This document shows, in pieces, positions 1 to 9,103 of a DNA stretch of 64,000 nucleotides. The stretch lies in NCBI GenBank assembly GCA_944325075.1, contig CALUYU010000001.1:1-64000 (forward strand). The letters run 5' to 3'. How positions within the stretch are numbered: position 1 is the stretch's first letter; the number at the start of each line of letters is the position of its first letter. The stretch is from Candidatus Gastranaerophilales bacterium. GTDB taxonomy: Bacteria; Cyanobacteriota; Vampirovibrionia; Gastranaerophilales; Gastranaerophilaceae. Position numbers and translations under genes: made by a program. The notes below the pieces were generated by a model. The model did not search any database and was not told the DNA's origin. It worked only from the letters and a program-made list of their open reading frames with translations.

Positions 1-77
1 TTATTATATACTATTTTTTCAAATTTTCAAGTCCCATTTGAAATTTTAGTCTCACGACTCGTAGTGCTTTCTTTTTG

Positions 78-127
78 CTTACTTTTTCTTTCGGCTAAAG
101 AAAAAGTAAGTTGGGCTTTCAGCCCAA
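78..127. repeat. Dispersed palindromic repeat, two adjacent hairpins
   Basis: A 14-bp perfect stem (78-91 with 97-110, loop CGGCT) is followed at once by a second stem, TTGGGCT (111-117) with AGCCCAA (121-127). The first stem is nearly the same as the hairpin at 29042-29076, and related sequence lies at 63529-63642, so this is a dispersed family. The rest of 1-399 holds further short palindromes and fragments of the same family (CCCAACCTACAT, CCGCTTTC at about 280-345). I see no gene in 1-399. Confidence 0.75.
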
Positions 128-175
128 CATTTGTTTTTTGAGTGCAGATGGTCGATCATTTTTGACGATGGATAG

Positions 176-196
176 ATCCTGAAACGAGTTCAGGAT
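176..196. repeat. Short palindrome, REP-like
   Basis: ATCCTGAA (176-183) and TTCAGGAT (189-196) form an 8-bp stem with a 5-base loop. GTCCC(TCA)GGGAC at 261-273 is another small hairpin in the same non-coding stretch. Both lie inside the repeat-rich block left of the recombinase gene and look like components of composite dispersed repeats, not a terminator (no T run). Confidence 0.5.
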
Positions 197-399
197 GACA
201 TGGTAAATTATTTATCGACCTTTTCTCTATGCGTCCCACATAGCGACGCGTTATAGGGATGTCCCTCAGGGACAAACCCCAACCTACATCAACTCTGTTC
301 ACCCTACCGAAAATCCGCTTTCGGCCAAAGAAAAAAGTAGGTTTTCAAGTCTTAGTTTTGAAATTTAAATTTTGGGATTTATAGAAGTTTTCCTCTACA

Positions 400-1311
400 T
401 CACGCACGCGGATGAGCCTCATTATATACTTCTTTTAAATGCTGAGATGAAATATGGGTATAAATTTGAGTATTAGAAATGCTTGCGTGGCCCAAAAGTT
501 CCTGTACGACCCTTAAATCTGCACCATTTTCTATAAGATGTGTTGCAAAACTGTGTCTAAATACATGCGGTGTAACATGTTTTGGCAGATCAATTTTGTT
601 TACTATATCATTAATTACTTTTCTAACCGTTTGCGGCTGAAGCCGATAGCCCGTATTATTAATAAAGACCGGAGACTTGTCATCACAGTTAACATCAAAA
701 CCTTTTGCAACAAGTGGTCTTGCAGTGTCAATGTATCTTTGCAAATAAGATTTTGCTCTTTCTGATACAAGAATAATTCTTTCTTTTGAGCCTTTCCCAA
801 AAACTCTTATTTCATTTTCATCCAGATTTAAATCTTCAAAATTTAAACCGCTTAACTCCGAAATACGCATACCGGTAGCCCAAAGTAATTCTAATATAGC
901 TTTATTTCTATAACCGGCCGGAGTTTCTATTTTGGTATTGTTTAAAATCTGTTCAACCTCATACGTTGTGAGGAATTTTGGCAAAGATTTAGGCTTTTTG
1001 GGGGAATTTAAGTTTAAAGCAGGGTTAGCATCAACCTTCTTTTCCTTGTAAAGGTATCTGTAAAAGGTTCTCAGGCTTGCAATTTTACGGGCAATGGTGG
1101 TCTTTTTGTACTGAAATTTTTGGATAAAATGCAAATATTCTCTAACTTTTGAAAACGAAACTTCCTCACAAGAGGTGTCATCAAGCCAGATTAAAAAATC
1201 TAAAATGTCGGTACAGTAGGCCTTTGCAGTATATTTTGAGAAATTACGTTCAACAAGTATATATGCCTTAAATTCCTCCAGACAATTTTTTGAAATTTCG
1301 CTCAGTCCCAT
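400..1311 (-). CDS. xerC: Tyrosine recombinase, XerC/XerD type
   Basis: This 303-residue protein should cut and rejoin DNA as a tyrosine recombinase, most likely for chromosome dimer resolution. Residues 10-95 form the SAM-like core-binding domain. The catalytic domain follows with the expected residues: Arg149 (ATGMRISEL), Lys173 (GKGSKER), His249 and Arg252 (HVFRH), His275 (LLGHAS) and the nucleophile Tyr284 (TQIYTH). Length and spacing fit Xer proteins, not phage integrases. It stands alone, divergent from the TPR gene at 1391, with repeats downstream. Assignment to XerC over XerD is not certain from sequence alone. Confidence 0.9.
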   Translation of the reverse strand: MGLSEISKNCLEEFKAYILVERNFSKYTAKAYCTDILDFLIWLDDTSCEEVSFSKVREYLHFIQKFQYKKTTIARKIASLRTFYRYLYKEKKVDANPALNLNSPKKPKSLPKFLTTYEVEQILNNTKIETPAGYRNKAILELLWATGMRISELSGLNFEDLNLDENEIRVFGKGSKERIILVSERAKSYLQRYIDTARPLVAKGFDVNCDDKSPVFINNTGYRLQPQTVRKVINDIVNKIDLPKHVTPHVFRHSFATHLIENGADLRVVQELLGHASISNTQIYTHISSQHLKEVYNEAHPRA

Positions 1312-1390
1312 TACTTGCCTTATTGATTTTTTACGCTAACTATTATACAATATACTCAAAAGGATTAAAATAGTAAAGGGAAAAAAGACC

Positions 1391-3211
1391 ATGAATTACA
1401 AAAAACTGTTCATAGCATCATTTATTTGTGCAAGTATCCTAAGTGTTTCTTCAGCATATTCACAAGAATTACAAGCAAAAGTTGCCAAAGGCGGAAGTGT
1501 AAATGTTTACAAAAAATATGCCTCTATAGATAAAATGATAGAATACAATAATTATAAAGAGGCCGATAATGCATTAAAATATGCATTGAAAGTTCATCCT
1601 AATGATCTCGAAGCCCAAAGTTTACGAATTTTATGGATGGCTAAACAACAAAAATTAGCCCCTGCTCAGGCAGAACTTGATAAGTTATTGGCAAAATATC
1701 CTAACTATGCCCCTTTACATTATGCCCAAGGTATTGTATATATGAAACGCCGGACTTCATCAGATGTAACATATATTCGTGATTCAAAAGAACTTTTAAA
1801 CAATGCTATTAAAGAATTTGTAAAAGCAGTAAACCTCAACAACAACTACTATCAGGCATACAATGCAATGGGAGTAGCAACACTCCAATTAGGAAACACA
1901 GCAGATGCAAAAGAACTTTTTAATACAGCATTGAAAATTAATCCTCAATTTGCAACTGCATATGATAATCTTGGAAATCTGGAACTTATTAACGGGAACC
2001 TTGAAGCAGCAGAAAAACAACTGATGAATTCATTAAAATATAATTCACATAACCCGACTGCAATGTACCATTTAGCTCAGGTAGCCGTACGTCAGAAAGA
2101 TTATAACAAAGCATTAACCTGGTTAAACCATTCTATACATATTAATCCAAACTCTTCGCCGGCATTAACATTACAAGGCGAATGCTACTTAGTCCAGGGG
2201 AACCAGGCAGCGGCAATAAACTCTTTTAAAAAAGCTATAACAGTTAAGCCGGAAAATTCCCGTCCTTATATAAATCTTGCAAATGTATATGAAAAACGTT
2301 CAGATGCAGAATTTGCAATGGAACAACTTAAAACCGTTCTGGCAATTAACCCTAATTATAATGATGCAATTATGAGAGTTGCCGATTTATCGCTTGAAAC
2401 AAGAAAATATCAGCAAGCGCTTGACTATTATTCTAAACTGGTAGATGACAAAGTATATGGTAATGATGCAATTGTAGGCTTGGCCAACACATATTACGAA
2501 ATGTCAAAAGATCGTGGTGATAACGCCAATATGACGACAAACAAAGAATTATACCTTGCATACGACTATATAAATAAAGCCATTGAGCGTGTGCCAAACA
2601 GATTAGATCTGCATCTTGCAAAAATTAAACTTGCAAAATTGACCCACCAGCTGCCAATGACAAAAGACAGTTTAAATTATATTGTTCAATCAGCTGGAAA
2701 TTCCGTAATGGATAATGTAATAAAAGCTGAAGCATACCTTGCTTTAGGACGTGAAAATGATGCAGTATACACATTTGAAAATGCAGTAAACTTTGCAGAT
2801 AACGTTCAGGATGAGTTGTACCTGGCAGAAATTCTCGTTCATAACAAACAATTCAGAACAGCCCGTACAGCATTGAAAAAAGCTTTAATGCAGGATCCTG
2901 AAAATATTATAGCTAAAAATGGTGTTGCTTATATTGACTTATGCGAGACAAAATCAAATGAATTCTTTGATGTTGCTCAAAGAGAATACAAAGAAGGGAA
3001 TTTTGCCTCTGCAATCGAATATTGTAATAAGGCAATTGATTTCTATCACAACAGCCCGGCAATAGCTAAATTAAAAGCTATGTCGTTTGAAAAAGAGTTA
3101 AATTATCAAGGGGCAATAAAATATTACAGCCAGTATTTGTCAATGAGCCCAAATGCGCCTGACAGAGATTATATTATTTCCCTTATTAATAAATATAAAC
3201 AGAAAGTATAA
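1391..3211 (+). CDS. Exported tetratricopeptide repeat protein
   Basis: A 606-residue protein with an N-terminal signal peptide (MNYKKLFIASFICASILSVSS, cleavage near residue 23-25), so it probably works outside the cytoplasm. The rest is TPR helices from about residue 30 to the end. Repeats with the family pattern are clear, for example AYNAMGVATLQLGNTADAKE and AYDNLGNLELINGNLEAAE near 160-215. TPR arrays are protein-binding scaffolds; no catalytic domain is visible. It starts at ATG after AAAGGGAAAAAAG and ends 6 bases before the next small gene, so they are probably co-transcribed. The binding partner cannot be deduced. Confidence 0.85.
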   Translation: MNYKKLFIASFICASILSVSSAYSQELQAKVAKGGSVNVYKKYASIDKMIEYNNYKEADNALKYALKVHPNDLEAQSLRILWMAKQQKLAPAQAELDKLLAKYPNYAPLHYAQGIVYMKRRTSSDVTYIRDSKELLNNAIKEFVKAVNLNNNYYQAYNAMGVATLQLGNTADAKELFNTALKINPQFATAYDNLGNLELINGNLEAAEKQLMNSLKYNSHNPTAMYHLAQVAVRQKDYNKALTWLNHSIHINPNSSPALTLQGECYLVQGNQAAAINSFKKAITVKPENSRPYINLANVYEKRSDAEFAMEQLKTVLAINPNYNDAIMRVADLSLETRKYQQALDYYSKLVDDKVYGNDAIVGLANTYYEMSKDRGDNANMTTNKELYLAYDYINKAIERVPNRLDLHLAKIKLAKLTHQLPMTKDSLNYIVQSAGNSVMDNVIKAEAYLALGRENDAVYTFENAVNFADNVQDELYLAEILVHNKQFRTARTALKKALMQDPENIIAKNGVAYIDLCETKSNEFFDVAQREYKEGNFASAIEYCNKAIDFYHNSPAIAKLKAMSFEKELNYQGAIKYYSQYLSMSPNAPDRDYIISLINKYKQKV

Positions 3212-3217
3212 ATTTAA

Positions 3218-3481
3218 ATGACAAAATTTGATATTCGCAAATCGTTTGAAATATTCTGGAGAGAGCCCTTGAGTATTTTAAAAGAGGGCTTGTTCCAAAT
3301 TGTGAATATCCAAACAACAGACAATATTTTTGAAAAAAAGCCATCAGTAAATATTGACTTTATGAAAGATAAGACGCAAATAACTGTTGTTGACAGCGAT
3401 AAGATGTATAATCTGTTTCAAACGGTTTTGTATAAACAACGAATAAAAGAACATCAGAAAAAGGCATTAATCAGCAAATAA
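3218..3481 (+). CDS. Small hypothetical protein upstream of engB
   Basis: An 87-residue protein I do not recognise. It has no signal peptide, no membrane segment and no clear motif; the sequence is charged with a Lys-rich tail (KQRIKEHQKKALISK). It sits 6 bases after the TPR gene and 2 bases before engB, so translation is likely coupled to both. Its position suggests expression with ribosome assembly GTPase EngB, but shared function is only a guess. Confidence 0.65.
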   Translation: MTKFDIRKSFEIFWREPLSILKEGLFQIVNIQTTDNIFEKKPSVNIDFMKDKTQITVVDSDKMYNLFQTVLYKQRIKEHQKKALISK

Positions 3482-3483
3482 TC

Positions 3484-4086
3484 ATGAATAAAAAATCATT
3501 AAATGCAAAATTTGTCATAAGTGCAGAAAAATTAAGCCAGTGTCCTAATTTTAATTTACCTGAATTTCCTCTTTTAGGCCGGTCAAATGTAGGTAAGTCT
3601 TCATTTATAAACGGACTTGCAAACCACAAAAAATTAGCAAAGACCTCAAATACTCCTGGAAAAACAAGGTTGATTAATTTTTTTGATTTTTCTGGAAAAT
3701 TTATGATTGCAGACCTGCCAGGCTATGGTTACGCAAAAGTTTCAAAAGAAGCGCAGAACAAATGGCAAAAATATTTAGAAGAATATTTGTTAAAACGGAA
3801 AGAAATATCCAGCTTGATTCAGTTTATAGACGGGCGTCATGAAATCCAGAAAAATGACTATCAGATGCGTGAATGGGTTTTAGCCTATAATTTACCAATT
3901 TTTACAATAGTAACAAAAATGGATTACGTGCCAAAAAGTAAAACTCTTAATGTTATAAAATCTGTTGAAAAAGAATTTGGAGGATTAGTTTTACCTTTTA
4001 GCGCAACGGATAATCGTTATAATGATAAGATTATAGATACATTATTAAATTATTCGACAGCAAATAGTAGTACAGAAATCAATTAG
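3484..4086 (+). CDS. engB: Ribosome biogenesis GTPase EngB (YsxC/YihA)
   Basis: A 200-residue single-domain GTPase; the family is needed for maturation of the 50S subunit. The motifs are all present: Walker A GRSNVGKSS (about 33-41), switch region with TPGKTRLINFF, Walker B DLPGYGYAKVS, the base-recognition motif as TKMD (about 140) and a G5-like FSATD. Length and motif set match EngB and not Era or Der. It is the last of three closely spaced genes starting at 1391, and the glycosyltransferase genes begin 37 bases further on. Confidence 0.96.
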   Translation: MNKKSLNAKFVISAEKLSQCPNFNLPEFPLLGRSNVGKSSFINGLANHKKLAKTSNTPGKTRLINFFDFSGKFMIADLPGYGYAKVSKEAQNKWQKYLEEYLLKRKEISSLIQFIDGRHEIQKNDYQMREWVLAYNLPIFTIVTKMDYVPKSKTLNVIKSVEKEFGGLVLPFSATDNRYNDKIIDTLLNYSTANSSTEIN

Positions 4087-4122
4087 AAATATTTATGATA
4101 AAATTAGCCTGAGGGAGAGACG

Positions 4123-5172
4123 GTGGAAACAACAAACAAAAAGAAAGTTTTGCTAATTAAATTATCCTCGCTGGGAGATGTAATTTTTAATATTCCGTTA
4201 GCAAATGCTTTAAAAAGCAATGGCTATGAAGTGACCTGGATTGTGTCAGAAAAAGGTTACGATGTAATAAAAGACAACCCTTGTGTTGATAATGTGATTT
4301 TAGCCCCATTTGTGAAATGGAAAAAGGAAAAGTCATTTATAAAAAAATATAAAGAATTTTTTGATATAAAAAAGAAGATAAAGCAATACAAATTTGACAT
4401 AGCTATAGACACTCAGGGATTGTTAAAAAGTTTTGGTTTTATGTTTAACACCGGAATAAAAAGAAGAGTAGTAGGCACCAATGCAAGAGAATTTTCACTT
4501 CTGGGGGGAAATGAATTTGTAAAATTTCCCAAGAAACATGACTGGAACACCCCGATTATAAAAAAATACCTGAAATATGCAGAACATTTAGGTATTAATA
4601 CAGAAAAAATTCAGGTAACACTTCCAAAATCATCTGAGGAAGCAATAGAACATATAGATACCTTACTTAGTGAAGTTGATAAAACAAAACCGCTGGTTGT
4701 TATATGTCCGGCAACGACCTGGGACAATAAATTTTGGGATAAAGATAACTGGAAAAAACTTGTAGAAAAAATAGAGGATAAATATAGTATTGTATTTACC
4801 GGAACTAAAAATGATATTGATTATATTGAATATATCAACAACGGGAAACACCTGAATCTTGCGGGTAAAACTAATTTAAAAGAGTTAATAGAGCTTTTCA
4901 GAAGAACCGATTTAGTGTTATCACTTGACAGCGGCAGCACCCATCTTGCATGGGCGACGCAAATACCTAAAATAGTCTCAATATTTTGCTGCACGCCACC
5001 AACATTATACGGCCCGATTGGAGAAAAATACATATCTGTAAGCGGGAAACTTTCATGCCAGCCTTGCCATAATAGAAAATGTCCTAAGAGCGACGAAAAT
5101 TACAACGCCTGCACAAAATATCCGGATGTAGAAGAAGTAATTAATGCTATTGATGAATTAGAAAAAAGATAA
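4123..5172 (+). CDS. Glycosyltransferase family 9 (heptosyltransferase-like)
   Basis: This 349-residue GT-B protein belongs to the ADP-heptose:LPS heptosyltransferase family, which adds heptose or similar sugars to the lipopolysaccharide core at the inner membrane face. Family features are the N-terminal LLIKLSSLGDVIFNIPLAN, the middle VICPATTWDNKFW and the C-terminal donor-site DLVLSLDSGSTHLAWA. A cysteine-rich tail (SCQPCHNRKCPKS) is typical of many GT9 proteins. The start is GTG at 4123 after GAGGGAGAGACG. It opens the surface-glycan region and converges on another GT9 gene. The actual donor and acceptor are unknown. Confidence 0.88.
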   Translation: METTNKKKVLLIKLSSLGDVIFNIPLANALKSNGYEVTWIVSEKGYDVIKDNPCVDNVILAPFVKWKKEKSFIKKYKEFFDIKKKIKQYKFDIAIDTQGLLKSFGFMFNTGIKRRVVGTNAREFSLLGGNEFVKFPKKHDWNTPIIKKYLKYAEHLGINTEKIQVTLPKSSEEAIEHIDTLLSEVDKTKPLVVICPATTWDNKFWDKDNWKKLVEKIEDKYSIVFTGTKNDIDYIEYINNGKHLNLAGKTNLKELIELFRRTDLVLSLDSGSTHLAWATQIPKIVSIFCCTPPTLYGPIGEKYISVSGKLSCQPCHNRKCPKSDENYNACTKYPDVEEVINAIDELEKR

Positions 5173-5174
5173 AA

Positions 5175-6185
5175 TCATTTTTTAACTTGTAAAATATCTT
5201 TTATAGCAGCAATAACTTCCCCGTCGGTTATTGCTTCCATACATTTTGAATCCATTCCTTTGCATAATTCTTTTTTGCCGGACTCTAAAAGACATGGCGA
5301 ACACGGGAAGTTTTTGGTTATAACATGACATTTTGAACTTCTAGGTTTCCATCTTACAAGAGAAGTTGGCCCGTTCAGGAGGATTGACGGAATATCTAAA
5401 GCCGCAGCCATATGAATTATACCGGAATCTATCCCGATAACCAAATCCATATTTTTAACAAACGACATTGTTTCAGATATTGAAAATTTACCACATAAAT
5501 TTACAGGCGGAATTTTCATCTCATCAGAAAAAGTTTCGTTAATTTTATTATAAAATTCACAATCTTTTTCCCCGCCCGCATAATAAACCTGACAGTTACA
5601 TTCATTTACCAGAAAAGTAATAACTTTTTTCCAATAATCATCAATCCAATTCTTTTGCGGAAAACGGCTAAACGCTTGAATTAAAATATTTTTTGAGGCT
5701 TTTAGATTTATAAATTTCTTCACATTATCATCATTTTTTTGATTTAACCAAAGCTCGGTTTTGTCACTTTCAACCTGAAAGTTCGATATTCTAAGCAAAT
5801 CCAAATAACAATCAATTTCATGTTTATCATTTTTATAAGGTGATTTTAAAGTTAGGAATTTATTTCTGCGGACACCAAACCCGATCCGCTTTTTAACCCC
5901 GGCCAGGAAAGCCGTCAGAGAAAAGAAACTATCGTTTTTCAAAAAATAAACTGTATCATAATTTTTGAACAAAGATATATAAGATAAAATATTTTTGTAT
6001 TTGCCGTTTACAAAATGAACATTGTTTATATATGGACAAAATTCCATAACCCCATATGCAATTTTGTCAACAAGAATATCAATTTGTGCAGAAGGCAGCG
6101 ACTTTCTGAGCTCCCGGTAAAATGCACTTGCAAAAATAGTGTCACCAATAGTTCCGTATCTTATAACCAATATTTTATCCATCAT
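5175..6185 (-). CDS. Glycosyltransferase family 9 (heptosyltransferase-like)
   Basis: A 336-residue GT9 protein transcribed against its neighbours, ending 2 bases from the gene at 4123. It begins ILVIRYGTIGDTIFASAF, has IQAFSRFPQKNW in the middle, and DLVIGIDSGIIHMAAALDIP near residue 250 at the expected donor site. The C-terminus carries the cysteine cluster CSPCLLESGKKELCKG. Probably a second core-sugar transferase; it is clearly diverged from the first and is not a recent duplicate. A short AT-rich gap (6186-6315) separates it from the divergent gene at 6316 and should contain both promoters. Confidence 0.87.
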   Translation of the reverse strand: MMDKILVIRYGTIGDTIFASAFYRELRKSLPSAQIDILVDKIAYGVMEFCPYINNVHFVNGKYKNILSYISLFKNYDTVYFLKNDSFFSLTAFLAGVKKRIGFGVRRNKFLTLKSPYKNDKHEIDCYLDLLRISNFQVESDKTELWLNQKNDDNVKKFINLKASKNILIQAFSRFPQKNWIDDYWKKVITFLVNECNCQVYYAGGEKDCEFYNKINETFSDEMKIPPVNLCGKFSISETMSFVKNMDLVIGIDSGIIHMAAALDIPSILLNGPTSLVRWKPRSSKCHVITKNFPCSPCLLESGKKELCKGMDSKCMEAITDGEVIAAIKDILQVKK

Positions 6186-6315
6186 GTAATAAATTATATC
6201 ATCTATTATGCATATAAACTATAATTGTAAATTTTTGTATTAAAAATAATAAAATCCCGATTTTTGTAAAGTTTATAGTATAATAAAAATAAATTTTGCA
6301 GAGGATATAAAGAAA

Positions 6316-8217
6316 ATGGATAGAATAAATATTTGTCTATATTGCGATAACAATAATATAAAACAGGCAGGAGTCTTGATTGCATCAATTTTGGATAACG
6401 CAAAGTCAGATGATAATTTAAATCTTTATATTCTAAATAAAAATTTAACAGAAGAAAATCAAAAAGAGCTGCAAACGCTTAATTTCATTAAAAATTCTCT
6501 GATTAAGTTTATTCAGCTTAACGGACAAAACCATAGCGGAGATGAAAATTTTTACTGCATAAATCTTGCAAGTATTCTGCCTGAAATTGACAAAGTAATA
6601 TATCTTAACAGTAATTTAGTTGTAAATACAAGCCTCAGCAAACTTTTTAACATTGATTTAGGAAGTTTTGTCATTGCCGGAGTGAGCGATTTAACAAAAA
6701 ATAAAAAAAGAAAGAACGAATCCTCCTACATAAATACAGACATGCTTCTTATGGATTTGTCAAAAATCAGGTTTCAAAATATTGAAAGAAGTTTTACTGA
6801 TTATATAAATAAAAACAAAACTCAGAAAATAAATGAACAGCAAATTATAAACGATGTTTTGCAAGGCAAAATTAAACTTCTAAACCCAAAATGGAATCTG
6901 CAATCACAAGACTTTACTACACGATCACTATATACAAAATATCCATGGATAATTAATTATTCGGGAAAAGAAAAACCATGGCAAATTGGGAATTACAACT
7001 ACTACAACGAATACTATTATAAATATCTGAATCTTACACCTTGGGCGTTAAATTCCAAAGAAGTAAAAGCGATATTAATAAAAAGTAAATTAATCTCTCT
7101 TGTAAGATATTTTGTATCAAATCCGTTTTTTATGTTCAGACCTGACTTTTATAAAGCATTAAATGAAACATATTTTACACCGGAACCTGAAATTTATCCT
7201 GATACATTTTTAGTTTGGGAACCTTGTTCAAAAAGTCACTCCGAAGTAGTCCCCGGATTTGTAAAATATCTTTTAGATTTAGGTTACAGCGTATCAGTTC
7301 TGGTTACACCTGAAAGACTAAAAGAAGGTCTTTTTTCAAGATTTCAAGACAATAGAATTTTTCTGAATAACTTAACCCAAAAACAAATAAAACATTTTTT
7401 CAAAACACATATGCTGTCGGATGCAAAAGGAATACTTGTAACAACAGTAGGGAAAATTAATAATTCACTTGACTATTCTGATGCGCATAACTATTTCCGG
7501 CTGAAAGAAGGTCAAAAAGCATTGTTTGTAGAACATGAAGTATGCCATTCGGTCGACAACGGAACATTTGATGAAAAACTTATTACTTTAAGAAAACTTG
7601 ACTATAAAGGAGTAAATTCAGTTGTTGTTAATCCGCATTACTTTGGAGATATAAAAATTACACCTAAAAATCGTGATATAACAAATTTTGTAACAGTCGG
7701 AGCAATCAGAGCCGGCAAAAAAAATACCGGTGTAATAATTAATGCTGTAAAAAAACTTCACGAACATAATATCAGAAACTTTAAAGTAACGGTAATAGGC
7801 AAAGGAACATTAGACGGAATTCCGCACGAGATAAAAAAATATTTCGATATAAAAGGACGGCTGTCCTTTAAAGAAATGTACAACGAAATAGAAAAAGCCG
7901 ACTTCTTTCTTACGGCGTATGAAAAAGATAAACCTGCGCATATCAGATATATAACTTCCGGTACAAGCGGGAACTTTCAGCTTGTATATGGATTTGGAAT
8001 TCCTTGTATTATTGTTGAAAAATTTGGCCCGATTAATTGTTTCGATAATACAAACAGCATACTTTACAAAGATGATGAAGATTATGCAGCTGCAATGAAA
8101 ATTGCAATAGAAATGGATGAAATTTCTTATAGCCAAATGCAAAATAATCTGTTATCATATTCTAAAAAGTTATATCATGACTCATTAAGAAATTTAAAGG
8201 AATTAATTAATGAATAG
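6316..8217 (+). CDS. Two-domain glycosyltransferase: GT8-like plus GT-B
   Basis: A 633-residue fusion. Residues 1 to about 270 resemble family 8 transferases (VLIASILDNAK, then KVIYLNSNLVV). At the place where family 8 has its metal-binding DxD, this protein has NSN, so the N-terminal half may have lost catalysis. Residues from about 295 look like a GT-B enzyme: FLVWEPCSKSHSEVVPGFVK, a Rossmann segment FVTVGAIRAGKKNTGVI, VTVIGKGTLDG, and a donor-site region ending YGFGIPCIIVEKFGPINC. It overlaps the next gene by 8 bases, so the two are co-translated. The sugar used is unknown. Confidence 0.75.
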   Translation: MDRINICLYCDNNNIKQAGVLIASILDNAKSDDNLNLYILNKNLTEENQKELQTLNFIKNSLIKFIQLNGQNHSGDENFYCINLASILPEIDKVIYLNSNLVVNTSLSKLFNIDLGSFVIAGVSDLTKNKKRKNESSYINTDMLLMDLSKIRFQNIERSFTDYINKNKTQKINEQQIINDVLQGKIKLLNPKWNLQSQDFTTRSLYTKYPWIINYSGKEKPWQIGNYNYYNEYYYKYLNLTPWALNSKEVKAILIKSKLISLVRYFVSNPFFMFRPDFYKALNETYFTPEPEIYPDTFLVWEPCSKSHSEVVPGFVKYLLDLGYSVSVLVTPERLKEGLFSRFQDNRIFLNNLTQKQIKHFFKTHMLSDAKGILVTTVGKINNSLDYSDAHNYFRLKEGQKALFVEHEVCHSVDNGTFDEKLITLRKLDYKGVNSVVVNPHYFGDIKITPKNRDITNFVTVGAIRAGKKNTGVIINAVKKLHEHNIRNFKVTVIGKGTLDGIPHEIKKYFDIKGRLSFKEMYNEIEKADFFLTAYEKDKPAHIRYITSGTSGNFQLVYGFGIPCIIVEKFGPINCFDNTNSILYKDDEDYAAAMKIAIEMDEISYSQMQNNLLSYSKKLYHDSLRNLKELINE

Positions 8218-9100
8218 AATTCCTGTAGTATACACGTTTGATAAAAGAATTATTTTGGGGGCAGCTGTTGCTATCCAAAGTATGATAGATTGCGCAAATT
8301 CAGATACTGCTTATGATATTTTTATTCTGCATTCTGATTTGTCTGACAAAGAAATTAATTCTTTTACCAAGTTTACTTCCAACACCAGACACACAATAGA
8401 ATTTATGTATATAGATCCGGCACGTTTTAAAAACGCACCCAAGAGTAAAGGAAGCTGGACTGAAATCGTTTACTATCGGTTGATAACTCCGGAAATATTT
8501 CCTCAATATGACAAAATAATATATGTTGATACAGATGTTTTATTCAAAAATGATTTGTGGAATGCTTACAGCATTGATATTTCAGACTATGAATGCGCAG
8601 CTGTGCCGGTGGAAGTTAACGGGGAAAATATGATATGTCATAATTACTTCCCTGAAAATACAAATAAATATATTTATATTTCAAGCTTTTTAATATTTAA
8701 TTTAAAACGCATGAGAGAAGAAAAAACAGTAGAAAAATTTGAGCGTGTGATAAAAGAAGTGAACAAAAGATTAAAATTTTTCGATCTTGATACATTAAAT
8801 ATTGCGTGCGAAAAATTTTATCCTTTGCCATTTTCTTACGGAGTATTTCAAAGTGTATTTTATAATGACGACATTACAAAAGCAGATGAGTATAAATTTT
8901 TAAAAGGAGTCTACAGTTTAGATGAGCTTGAAACTGCCAAAAAAGATGTTATATTTGTTCATTACGCGGGAGATCTCGGGAAACCGTGGAGGATGAAACA
9001 CCCTTATGCAGATTATAAGCAATACATGGACAAAATTCCAAAAGAATTGAAAAAATATACTTTCAGAGATTTAAGAAAAAAATTCTTCAGCAAGAGGTAG
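8210..9100 (+). CDS. Glycosyltransferase family 8
   Basis: A 296-residue GT-A protein of the LgtC/GspA family, which transfers glucose or galactose onto LPS or other acceptors with Mn2+. The nucleotide-binding DxD is intact in KIIYVDTDVLFKNDLW (about 100-115), unlike the related domain in the preceding gene. The second metal ligand region is visible as VIFVHYAGDLGKPWR near the C-terminus. The positively charged tail (RDLRKKFFSKR) could bind the membrane. Its start codon overlaps the end of the gene at 6316, and it ends 3 bases before the next GT gene, so they form an operon. Confidence 0.9.
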   Translation: MNRIPVVYTFDKRIILGAAVAIQSMIDCANSDTAYDIFILHSDLSDKEINSFTKFTSNTRHTIEFMYIDPARFKNAPKSKGSWTEIVYYRLITPEIFPQYDKIIYVDTDVLFKNDLWNAYSIDISDYECAAVPVEVNGENMICHNYFPENTNKYIYISSFLIFNLKRMREEKTVEKFERVIKEVNKRLKFFDLDTLNIACEKFYPLPFSYGVFQSVFYNDDITKADEYKFLKGVYSLDELETAKKDVIFVHYAGDLGKPWRMKHPYADYKQYMDKIPKELKKYTFRDLRKKFFSKR

Positions 9101-9103
9101 TAA

